In this document: positions 44,572 to 51,544 of the stretch, piece by piece
Position numbering within the stretch: position 1 is the first letter of the stretch
Layout of the letters: every line of letters begins with the position of its first letter
From: an uncultured Eubacteriales bacterium
GTDB taxonomy: Bacteria > Bacillota > Clostridia > Christensenellales > CAG-138
NCBI GenBank assembly: GCA_900547135.1
Contig: URFJ01000002.1
Location: forward strand, 1 to 51,544
Direction of reading: 5' to 3'
DNA length: 51,544 nt
Translations under genes and position numbers: made by a program
The notes under the pieces: model-generated
What the model was told of the DNA's origin: nothing
The model's input: only the letters and a program-made list of their open reading frames with translations
Database searches by the model: none

Positions 44572-45387
44572 CTATTTCAGCGTCGGATAGCTGCCATCCT
44601 CGATTATCCAGATGTTTTCGTCCCATCCGGAATAGAGACTTGAATCCTTTAACTCGTTATCCGTCTTTCCTCTCCCCCTATATGTATCGCTGTCCCACCC
44701 CGTGTAAGGCGTGCTGAAGCCGCCCGTACCATTGCCGCATGAATAGTAGCAGCCCTTGATAAAGAATACGCTGTTTACATCCAGCGAGCTTCCCCCTATC
44801 TGGCCGACCGATGGGTGAGAATACGTCCTATAGGAATAAACCCGGCTTACAGTGTAGCAGTGGTTAAGCGTTCCCCAGTTATAGCCTATCAGTCCGCCAA
44901 CCTTGTTGTATCCCCTCACCGGGCCTGTAGTGTAGCAATTAGACACAATCCCGCCGTTTTCTCCAATAAGGCCGCCGATGGTATCAAAATGCAGCCCGCC
45001 GGATATGCTCGTCATATAGTCCGCGTCCGACAGCGTTCTTTGGGTAACGTTCATGTTAACGTCCCCAGTTGTATGACAGGCTTCAACTATGCCCTCGTTA
45101 AAGCCCGCAAGGCCGCCTTGGATGTTGGTTTCCGGATTGTAACCAGACTGAATCGTCGAACCGCCGACGTATGCAGAAGACGAACAATGCCTTATTGATG
45201 CCCCTGCTCCGTTATACCCCGCAACACCGCCGCCGAAGACACGGCTTGAATACAGGGTTCCGCCTGTAGTGCAATTGTCAACCGTTCCTCCGTTATAGCC
45301 CGTCAAAATACCTACCGTGCTTATTCCTGACACATTGGCACCCGATATAGAGAGGTTTTTCACTGTGCCTGTCGATGATCCGAACAA
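44572..45387 (-). CDS. GLUG-repeat region, downstream half of frameshifted matrix protein 1
   Basis: 271 residues as an isolated frame from TTG, but open upstream to about 45573, where it takes over from the gene at 45569-46474 (DLSADENTQYWTPIG, PFSGTLDGCGHTIYGLRI, GTGLFGSS). The body has GLUG-type repeats: VGILTGYNGGTVDNCTTGG, GGLAGFNEGIVEACHTTGDV, GGLIGENGGIVSNCYTTGPV, VGGLIGYNWGTLNHCYTVSRV. It ends YSGWDENIWIIEDGSYPTLK, a closing motif common to this repeat class. No signal or ribosome site of its own. Confidence 0.75.
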   Translation of the reverse strand: MFGSSTGTVKNLSISGANVSGISTVGILTGYNGGTVDNCTTGGTLYSSRVFGGGVAGYNGAGASIRHCSSSAYVGGSTIQSGYNPETNIQGGLAGFNEGIVEACHTTGDVNMNVTQRTLSDADYMTSISGGLHFDTIGGLIGENGGIVSNCYTTGPVRGYNKVGGLIGYNWGTLNHCYTVSRVYSYRTYSHPSVGQIGGSSLDVNSVFFIKGCYYSCGNGTGGFSTPYTGWDSDTYRGRGKTDNELKDSSLYSGWDENIWIIEDGSYPTLK

Positions 45388-45568
45388 TCCGGTTCCATCC
45401 TGAACCGATGAATTTATCCTTAGACCATAGATCGTATGGCCACAGCCGTCAAGCGTGCCGCTGAAGGGGTTGGTTGGATTGATGCTTATGCTTCCAGACC
45501 AATTATCCGTTGTCCTTGACGCTTCCCCTATAGGAGTCCAGTACTGGGTATTTTCGTCCGCCGAAAGA

Positions 45569-46474
45569 TCAAGGGTTTGCTATTACAAAGTTGCATCCCC
45601 TGTGGTCGCGCACGTTATTTAGGTCGTCGGGGGTATAGATAATATGCGATTTTGCTCCTATCGGGCATTCTCCAGGCTGGTCTGGCTCCACTGGGCCGCC
45701 TGGCGTCGGCGTTGGTTCGCCTGGCGTCGGTGTTGCCGGCGACGGAGTAGTACCTCCTCCGTGGCCGCCTATATCCGCGCCTTCATCCGTCTGTCCCGCG
45801 CCGATATACAGGTATCCGTGGTAATGTTTGGCCTGATATTCGTTCCCAACGGTTTCCGGCAGATGCGCTCCAATTACATAACCAATGCTATCGTTTGCGC
45901 CAAGCGCCGTTTCAGGAGTGTACACGGGAACTTCCCCGCTCTCAAGAGTTGCCTCGTTAAGATTTACGCCCTCAATCCGTACCCACTCTCCTTGTATATC
46001 TTCGTATATATATATTTTAAGTACCTCTTTAAGCTCGTTGCCGCATGACGTTACTCCATCGCGCGTAACTCCGCCCCGTCCGTTTGCAACGATGTTTTCC
46101 ACCTGGCATCCATCCGGAATTTCATCGTCTGCCAATGAGATCTGAATCCGAGCCGGAAGCGTTCCGCTGTTTATAACCGTAATAGGTTGGAAATAGGATG
46201 GGATGGGATCATACCCCTCATGATTCATATTCTCTACCGTTCCATCCTGTGCCCTTACAAGTTCGCCGTCATGCTGCGCAAGCGTAAGCGGGCGCAGATT
46301 GCTGAAGTCCAACGCCGCTCCGCTTTCAATATCTATATTTAAAACACCCGACTGATACCCTGACTCAACCCTCTCCCTATCTGAAAGCCATGCAAGTGTT
46401 CCGCTGGCTATCAATGCCGCCATTAAAGCAATTGTCAGCAAAGAAACTATCAAACTTTTTGTTCTGCCGTTCAA
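45569..46474 (-). CDS. TasA-like N-terminal half of frameshifted matrix protein 1
   Basis: About 301 residues from TTG 46474, preceded by GAGGAGG. The SipW-type signal ends SGTLAWLSDRERV, followed by YQSGVLNIDIES and a TasA-like domain close to that of matrix protein 2 (NSGTLPARIQI, NEYQAKHYHGYLYIGAGQTDEGA). A Pro/Thr/Gly linker (GTTPSPATPTPGEPTPTP) leads to IIYTPDDLNNVRDHRGCNFVIAN, the usual opening of GLUG regions, which is cut by TGA at 45571-45569 straight after AAC-CCT. A +1 shift restores DLSADENTQYW and the whole GLUG region. First gene of the locus. Confidence 0.8.
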   Translation of the reverse strand: MNGRTKSLIVSLLTIALMAALIASGTLAWLSDRERVESGYQSGVLNIDIESGAALDFSNLRPLTLAQHDGELVRAQDGTVENMNHEGYDPIPSYFQPITVINSGTLPARIQISLADDEIPDGCQVENIVANGRGGVTRDGVTSCGNELKEVLKIYIYEDIQGEWVRIEGVNLNEATLESGEVPVYTPETALGANDSIGYVIGAHLPETVGNEYQAKHYHGYLYIGAGQTDEGADIGGHGGGTTPSPATPTPGEPTPTPGGPVEPDQPGECPIGAKSHIIYTPDDLNNVRDHRGCNFVIANP

Positions 46475-46516
46475 AATATCCCGCCTCCTCTTTACGTTTA
46501 TATTTGCTGCCCCGTA

Positions 46517-46536
46517 AATATTGAACATCCAATATT
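46517..46536 (-). promoter_or_regulatory. Inverted repeat in the leader of the SipW locus
   Basis: AATATTG and CAATATT arms around 6 bases, about 40 bases upstream of the TTG start; could be a leader hairpin or an operator. Confidence 0.35.
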
Positions 46537-46658
46537 AATATATAACATTTGCGCATTGGTCTGTGCGATTTTTGGCACTGTTATACTTTATATAAAATGG
46601 CCAATCCCTTGTTTTTATAGTTAAATAGGATAATCAACGCCCTTTGTCTCTAAAACTG

Positions 46659-46687
46659 ATACTACCATGCGGTTCATAATCTGTCAA
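46659..46687 (-). promoter_or_regulatory. Sigma-A type promoter of the SipW/matrix locus
   Basis: TTGACA (46682-46687), 17 bases, TAGTAT (46659-46664) on the minus strand; leader about 180 bases. The surrounding 46475-46828 stretch is very AT-rich and holds no other gene that I can see. Confidence 0.6.
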
Positions 46688-46828
46688 CATATATGTTCCA
46701 ATTCTTCAATATTATAGTATTATAGTAAGTATTTAATTCGTTCTTTATTATATTAAATCGCTTAATAATATATATTATTATAAATATTTGTTTTAATGCC
46801 AACCGTGCTATTATGCCTTATTCTCTTT

Positions 46829-47368
46829 CTATATCATTTTTACTATTTTCAACGCAACGCATGTAATTGAATCCCGTAGCAACGACACAAATTTATCCGG
46901 CTCTATACAGGGATTTCCAGTTAGCCACCTCTCCAGCGCGGCTAGCATGGCATCCGTAAAAAATGTCTCGAAAAAGTCTGAATCAGAACCTTTTGAGAAT
47001 ATTTGTTTCAGATATGTCAGAATAAACTGATGCAAAACCTCTGTGAAATAATCCCTGAATGATTTTTGACCCGTTACTTGAAGCGCATTCGTATAAAACC
47101 GCTTATTCTCATAAAAATAACGGCATATATCCTCTATAAGGTTCCATCCGTCTTCATATGACCTATCATAAATCGTACTAACAAACTCAGTATAGTAAAT
47201 CCAGTTTACTATACTGTATTTATCCTTAATAATGATAATAATAGCTCTTTCGGTTCATTCCGCACTCGTCACAAATATCGCCAACGCTTATTTTTTAAAA
47301 GGGTTTATCATTCATCAACCTTTTTATTGCCGCCGCCGAATTCTTTTGGTTATATTGGAATCAGGCAT
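46829..47368 (-). pseudogene. Broken TetR-family regulator
   Basis: Three frames together give a TetR/AcrR-like regulator: MPDSNITKR at 47368, MNDKPF-stop-KISVGDICDECGMNRKSYYYHY (the HTH, with a TAA where F-K-K would run and another stop after it), then IYDRSYEDGWNLIEDICRYFYENKRFYTNAL and the open C-terminal part (HQFILTYLKQIF to the end). The HTH matches the regulators with a DhaS-like C-terminal domain. At least two in-frame stops and a frame change mean no full regulator is made. A GGGGGGTGG ribosome site precedes the ATG. Its position upstream of the matrix promoter suggests it could once have controlled that locus; this is inference. Confidence 0.7.
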
Positions 47369-47770
47369 ACAGCCACCCCCCATAAGAACTAGAAAACTAT
47401 ATTAAATTATACCATATACCATACGTGTAACTAAATTTTATTTTGCTTTTATATTTCGTTTTTAAATAATTTACACAGCTTTTAAAAGTTACTGGATACC
47501 TATGCCCAATATATATTAAAATGTAAATTCTAATTCTTGTCTTATGATTGTCTATCCTATCAATAATGATTATTTTAATCGCCGTATAGGCCGTTTTTTC
47601 ATTTCCTCGAAGCTTGTTTAATATATCATATTCAACTGATTCGCCAGCCATACATATGTTCATGTGTTATAATTTCATTAATTTATATGGCAACTGGTTT
47701 TTAATAATTAATTACGGTCTCTAGTTAACAGCTCGAAGTCTCCCTGCTACTTAAAAGCAATTACATTTGA
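47369..47770 (-). other. AT-rich stretch with only a doubtful ORF
   Basis: An 88-codon minus-strand frame (47397-47663) rich in Ile, Lys and Tyr has no ribosome site and no recognisable domain; I regard it as chance. A TATAAT near 47403 on the minus strand may be the -10 of the TetR pseudogene. Confidence 0.3.
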
Positions 47771-49435
47771 TTATTGTTTAAAGGTTATCGTCACGTCCGT
47801 TCCTTTGTTAAGCTTGCTGTCCAGCCTTATGCACGCCCCGTGGAGCATAGCCCCGTGCTTGACTATGGACAGCCCCAGTCCTGTTCCACCCGCCTCCCTC
47901 GAACGGCTTCTGTCTACACGATAAAAGCGCTCAAAGACGCGCTCCTGCTCTTCCTCTCTTATTCCGATACCCGTATCCGACACCAAAAGAGCTGTATGTC
48001 CATTAAGTTCACTTAGCGCTACCTTTACGCTCCCGCCAGGCTTATTATATTTTATAGCATTATCAACCAAATTATATACCATCTCATCCAGCAGACGCCT
48101 TACTCCAATTACCTCACGGGCCCTGCCTTGTATTGTCAATGTCACTCCCGCTTTATCGGCGCTCGGACCCAGCCTATTAACTATGTCCTTTGCAACCTCA
48201 TACAGGTTAACAGGTTCTTTCGGCATCCCATCAGCATTTTCATCAAGCTGCGATAACTCAATTATATCGTTTATAAGCGTAATCAACCTCCCCGCTTCAT
48301 CATATATGTTTTTTGCGAATCTGGGTACGTCCTCAGCCCTGACAAGCCCGTTTTTTATGATCTCAGCATAACCCGATATCGATGTAAGCGGCGTCTTCAG
48401 TTCATGTGATACATTTGCAGTGAATTCGCGCCTTAACCGTTCCCTTTCCTCCCTTTCCGTTATATCAATTATGAGAACTACCGCGCCCTTTGTCTCCTCG
48501 CCTGACCGTATAGGATTGGCCATTAACTGGTAATACCGGTTGTTTACCTCAGTCACGCGTTCAGCCGGAAGGCCGCCTATTGCAGTTTGCACCAGGCTTT
48601 GAAACTCCGCGCTCCGATTGAACGCTATTACGTTTCTTGAACTCCTTTCGTTTATATGAAAACCCAACGTTCTGGCGGCGCTTTCGTTATGGGCTACTAC
48701 TTCGGAATGGCTGTTAACCAGAATGAAGCCCTCGCGCATGTTTTCGGTAAGGGTAGAAAACTCCCGCTCCTTCTCCGTAAGAGCCTTCATATGATCCACA
48801 ATAACTTTATTCTGATTGCGTATTCTTGCCAGCAGGGGCGCCAACTCATCATATACCACGCAGCTTTCGGGCGAATCAAGGTCTATCTCATTGATGGGCT
48901 TTATTATCCGTCCCGTTATGCCACGGGCCATAAGAACAGACAGCGCCAGTACTACCCCTGCAGAGGCAATAAGCCATGGAAGAAGGTTAAACGCTGAGTC
49001 AACAACGCTGTCCGTTATCCTTGATACGCGTAGTATATTTCCGTTTTTAAGCAAAACCGCATAATAATATGTCTGCTCATCTATGGTTTCTGAAAGACGC
49101 GTTTGTTCGCCAAAGCCATCGGTCAAAGCCTTCTGAACCTCCGGCCTTTGCAGGTGGTTCCCCATCGAGCCCTCGTCCACGCGGCTGTCAAACAGCACCG
49201 TGCCATCCCTCGAAATTAGCGTGATTCTGTCGCCGCTGCCTAAGTTGACAGTGCTTAGGTAATCCTCTCCAAAGTACTCGGACGCCCTGATAAGATTAGA
49301 CGTTTCCCTTTTTACTTCCTGCTTCATGTTTTCATAAAAGTCGCCGTACATTACGCCAAAGGCTACAGCCGATACCAGCACCATAGAGAGCGCTGATATC
49401 AAGCATATGCTCTTCAATATTTTATTTCTCATCAT
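47771..49435 (-). CDS. phoR: Phosphate regulon sensor histidine kinase PhoR
   Basis: 554 residues: a membrane helix (about 8-28), an extracytoplasmic domain (about 30-145), a second helix (about 150-170), a HAMP-like linker, a PAS domain (about 225-325), the phospho-acceptor His344 in FTANVSHELKTPLTS, and an HATPase domain with LVDNAIKYNKPGG, SDTGIGI and GGTGLGLSIVKHG. PhoR phosphorylates PhoB when phosphate is low and is held off by the Pst transporter through PhoU. It overlaps phoB by 4 bases and ends the operon. Confidence 0.92.
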   Translation of the reverse strand: MMRNKILKSICLISALSMVLVSAVAFGVMYGDFYENMKQEVKRETSNLIRASEYFGEDYLSTVNLGSGDRITLISRDGTVLFDSRVDEGSMGNHLQRPEVQKALTDGFGEQTRLSETIDEQTYYYAVLLKNGNILRVSRITDSVVDSAFNLLPWLIASAGVVLALSVLMARGITGRIIKPINEIDLDSPESCVVYDELAPLLARIRNQNKVIVDHMKALTEKEREFSTLTENMREGFILVNSHSEVVAHNESAARTLGFHINERSSRNVIAFNRSAEFQSLVQTAIGGLPAERVTEVNNRYYQLMANPIRSGEETKGAVVLIIDITEREERERLRREFTANVSHELKTPLTSISGYAEIIKNGLVRAEDVPRFAKNIYDEAGRLITLINDIIELSQLDENADGMPKEPVNLYEVAKDIVNRLGPSADKAGVTLTIQGRAREVIGVRRLLDEMVYNLVDNAIKYNKPGGSVKVALSELNGHTALLVSDTGIGIREEEQERVFERFYRVDRSRSREAGGTGLGLSIVKHGAMLHGACIRLDSKLNKGTDVTITFKQ

Positions 49436-50103
49436 CTTTCCTTAATCCTGTAACCCAGACCTCTTACCGTTTCTATTATTTCCCCATAATGCCCCAGCTT
49501 CTGCCTTAGCGTGCGCACATGTACGTCCGCCGTTCTGGTTTCCCCGTCAAAGTCATAGCCCCAGATCTTGGTAAGAAGGGTGTCCCTGGTCATCACGTTT
49601 CCGTTGGCCTCAAGCAGCGTGCACAAAAGCTCAAACTCTTTAAAGGTAAGCGCCACATCATTGCCATCGACCGTTACCGTATGCTTTAGCTTATCAACGC
49701 AAAGGCCGCCGTAACTAAGCTGGCGCGACTCGCCTTCGTCAGCTGTTCTTCGGATAAGCGCCCTTATTCGCGCCACCAATTCCATCATTCCAAACGGCTT
49801 AGCTATATAATCGTCCGCTCCCCCGTCAAGGCCGAGAACCTTATCATATTCCGTACCCTTTGCAGTAAGCATCATTACAGGAAGCCTCTTTGTGCGCGTA
49901 TCGCTCCTGAGCCTCTTTAAAATTGTCAGTCCATCCTCTTCAGGGAGCATTATGTCAAGCAGAACAAGCGAGGGCATGCGCGTTTTCAGCGCGCTCCAGA
50001 ACGGTTCGCCCTTTTCAAAGCCTTCGGCCTCAAAGCCCGTGCTCTTCAGGGTGTATACCACAAGTTCCCTGATGTTTTCATCATCTTCTACTATATAAAT
50101 CAT
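49432..50103 (-). CDS. phoB: Phosphate regulon response regulator PhoB
   Basis: 223 residues. The receiver domain has the acidic pair EDD near residue 7, phospho-acceptor Asp50 in LVLLDIMLPEEDG, Thr in MLTAKGTE and Lys in AKPFG; the winged-helix domain has LTFKEFELLCTLL and ends TVRGLGYRIKER. It overlaps phoU upstream and phoR downstream by 4 bases each, so translation of the three is coupled. Confidence 0.92.
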   Translation of the reverse strand: MIYIVEDDENIRELVVYTLKSTGFEAEGFEKGEPFWSALKTRMPSLVLLDIMLPEEDGLTILKRLRSDTRTKRLPVMMLTAKGTEYDKVLGLDGGADDYIAKPFGMMELVARIRALIRRTADEGESRQLSYGGLCVDKLKHTVTVDGNDVALTFKEFELLCTLLEANGNVMTRDTLLTKIWGYDFDGETRTADVHVRTLRQKLGHYGEIIETVRGLGYRIKER

Positions 50104-50756
50104 AATGGTTCTCCTTTATAAAGTCCCGTTATGGAAAACTCTACCCATTCGGCTATATTGGTGGCATGATCCCCTATGCGCTCAAGATATTTTGCAATCA
50201 TAAGCAGGTCAAGGCAATACCCCCCAAGATCCGGAAACTCTGCTATTGTTGTTATTAAAACGTCTTTTACCCTGTCAAATAGCCCGTCGACCGTATCGTC
50301 CGCCTTCATGACGTCATATGCCAACTCTATATCGCGCCCAACGAATGAATCTATGCTTTGTGTAACCATGCTTATAGCCGCATTTGACATATCGCCGATA
50401 AGTCGCTTGTCAGCTTCATTCACGCTGATAAACTCGCTTATTTCAGCGATATCCGCCGCCTGGTCCCCTATGCGTTCCATGTCAGATATCATCTTTATAG
50501 CGGCGGATATAAGCCTCAGGTCGCTTGCCACGGGCTGCTGCTGCAGCAACAGCTTCATACACAGCGACTCTATATCCCGTTCCATCTGATCGATCTCGCT
50601 ATCTATCGAAAACACGCCCTCGGCCAGCTTCCGGTCATTCTCCAAAAGCGCCTTTACAGCTGATGATATTGCGCCCTCGCATAGCGACCCCATCTTAATT
50701 AGCTCTACATTCAAAAGTTCCAGCTGTTCGTCAAATTTGCTGCGCATTTTATCCAA
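50100..50756 (-). CDS. phoU: Phosphate signalling protein PhoU
   Basis: 218 residues forming the two three-helix bundles of PhoU, each with the metal-binding E/D-x3-D pattern: ISDMERIGDQAADIAE in the first and YLERIGDHATNIAEW in the second. PhoU links the Pst transporter to PhoR and restrains kinase activity when phosphate is plentiful. It overlaps pstB by 8 bases. Confidence 0.95.
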   Translation of the reverse strand: MDKMRSKFDEQLELLNVELIKMGSLCEGAISSAVKALLENDRKLAEGVFSIDSEIDQMERDIESLCMKLLLQQQPVASDLRLISAAIKMISDMERIGDQAADIAEISEFISVNEADKRLIGDMSNAAISMVTQSIDSFVGRDIELAYDVMKADDTVDGLFDRVKDVLITTIAEFPDLGGYCLDLLMIAKYLERIGDHATNIAEWVEFSITGLYKGEPL

Positions 50757-51516
50757 ACCTCCCGGTTATATAGTCCTCGGTTCGTTTGTCCTCCGGCATT
50801 GAGAACAGCTTCTCAGTGCTGTTATACTCAACAACCTCGCCGATGAGGAAAAACGCGGTTCTGTCCGATATGCGAACCGCCTGCTGCATATTGTGCGTAA
50901 CGATAATTATAGTATAGTCCCGCTTGAGTTCTGTGGCAAGCTCCTCAATCTTTGAGGTCGATATGGGATCCAGCGCGCTGGTCGGTTCATCCATGAGGAG
51001 AACCTCCGGCCCCACCGCAAGCGCCCTTGCGATACACAGCCGCTGCTGTTGGCCGCCCGAAAGGCCAAGGGCGCTTTTTTTCAGCCGGTCCTTTACCTCA
51101 TCCCATATTGCAGCGTCGCGAAGCGATTTTTCAACGATTTCATCAAGCTTAACCTTTGATCTGATTCCATGGGTTTTGGGGCCGAAGGCTATGTTGTCGT
51201 ACACGCTCATTGGAAATGGGTTGGGCTTTTGAAACACCATTCCTACCCGCTTTCTCAGCAGGTTTACATCCATATTTCCATATATGTCTTCCCCATCCAA
51301 CAGAATTTCCCCGGTTATCTTGCAATTTTCAATCAGATCATTCATTCGGTTCAGCGTCTTTAACAGGGTCGACTTTCCGCAGCCCGATGGGCCAATGAAC
51401 GCGGTAATTTGATTGCGCGGCATGTTCATCGTTATGCCGTGAAGCGCATGGAACGCGCCATAGTGCAAATCGAGGTTTGAAACCGCGATTTTCGTTTCAT
51501 TTGAAGCCTCGGCCAC
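50749..51516 (-). CDS. pstB: Phosphate ABC transporter ATP-binding protein PstB
   Basis: 255 residues with Walker A (GPSGCGKSTLLKTLNRMNDL), signature (LSGGQQQRLCIARAL), Walker B (VLLMDEPTSALDP) and switch His (VTHNM). The PstB-specific features KTLNRMNDL and VFQKPNPFPMS are present. It energises high-affinity phosphate import with PstC, PstA and PstS, which should lie beyond the right edge. The GTG at 51516 follows AAAGGG; the frame stays open to the window end, so a start slightly further upstream cannot be excluded. Confidence 0.95.
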   Translation of the reverse strand: MAEASNETKIAVSNLDLHYGAFHALHGITMNMPRNQITAFIGPSGCGKSTLLKTLNRMNDLIENCKITGEILLDGEDIYGNMDVNLLRKRVGMVFQKPNPFPMSVYDNIAFGPKTHGIRSKVKLDEIVEKSLRDAAIWDEVKDRLKKSALGLSGGQQQRLCIARALAVGPEVLLMDEPTSALDPISTSKIEELATELKRDYTIIIVTHNMQQAVRISDRTAFFLIGEVVEYNSTEKLFSMPEDKRTEDYITGRFG

Positions 51517-51544
51517 GAGCGCCCTTTCTTCCCGAATTAAAACC

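Noticed and set aside
42446..45387. GLUG regions as independent genes
   Set aside because: Both frames are open well upstream of their first start codons, encode linker sequence there, and lack signals and good ribosome sites; they read as C-terminal halves of broken genes.
47397..47663. 88-codon ORF on the minus strand
   Set aside because: No ribosome site, AT-driven composition (Ile, Lys, Tyr), no domain; likely chance.

Overview
This window comes from a spore-forming member of the Bacillota, most likely class Clostridia. The evidence is spoIIR, sleB-ypeB, a CotH spore-coat protein, a YtvI-type permease, an HflX with the clostridial N-terminal extension, strong AGGAGG-type ribosome binding sites, TTGACA/TATAAT promoters and moderate GC. 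Genus cannot be told from the sequence. No complete phage, CRISPR array or rRNA is present.

Layout, left to right. (1) 1-10.7 kb, minus strand: a large CotH protein carrying four lamin-tail domains, mscL, glyA with its own promoter, then a membrane/cell-surface group (polytopic protein with a degenerate acyltransferase domain, YjdF-like protein, GT4 glycosyltransferase) and ispE. (2) 10.8-13.5 kb, plus strand: spoIIR, sleB and ypeB in one tight unit. (3) 13.5-19.4 kb: an IS481-type transposase remnant, a four-tRNA cluster (Arg, His, Gln, Lys), an accessory patch with a frameshifted SpoIID-like gene and two tandem lipoproteins that share an almost identical 5' block, a degenerate tRNA-Lys, then Leu, Gly, Gly and Lys tRNAs and a strong terminator. 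(4) 20.4-26.9 kb, minus strand: a complete folate-linked histidine utilisation operon (hutH, hutU, glutamate formimidoyltransferase, hutI, cyclodeaminase) behind one clear promoter. (5) 27.1-32.3 kb, plus strand: a Bce-like two-component system followed by an ABC ATPase and a long FtsX-type permease. (6) 32.7-39.9 kb: ytvI, a secreted cohesin-domain protein, an unknown membrane-anchored protein, a second truncated IS copy abutting hflX, and an AgcS amino-acid:sodium symporter. (7) 40.0-46.7 kb, minus strand: a surface/biofilm-matrix-like locus. A SipW-type signal peptidase sits with five proteins that carry SipW-type signal sequences, two of which lead into GLUG-repeat regions. One promoter and one terminator bracket the locus. 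(8) 46.8-47.4 kb: a broken TetR-family regulator gene. (9) 47.8-51.5 kb, minus strand: the distal half of a phosphate regulon, pstB-phoU-phoB-phoR; the transporter genes would lie beyond the right edge.

The most noteworthy region is the SipW locus. Two tandem paralogous genes each encode a TasA/camelysin-like N-terminus, a Pro/Thr linker and a GLUG-repeat region, and in each the reading frame is broken once between the N-terminal and GLUG parts (one net +1, one net -1). The result looks like a fibre-forming domain fused to an adhesin-like domain, interrupted by independent frameshifts. Whether these are assembly errors, pseudogenisation, phase variation or recoding cannot be settled from the sequence alone.
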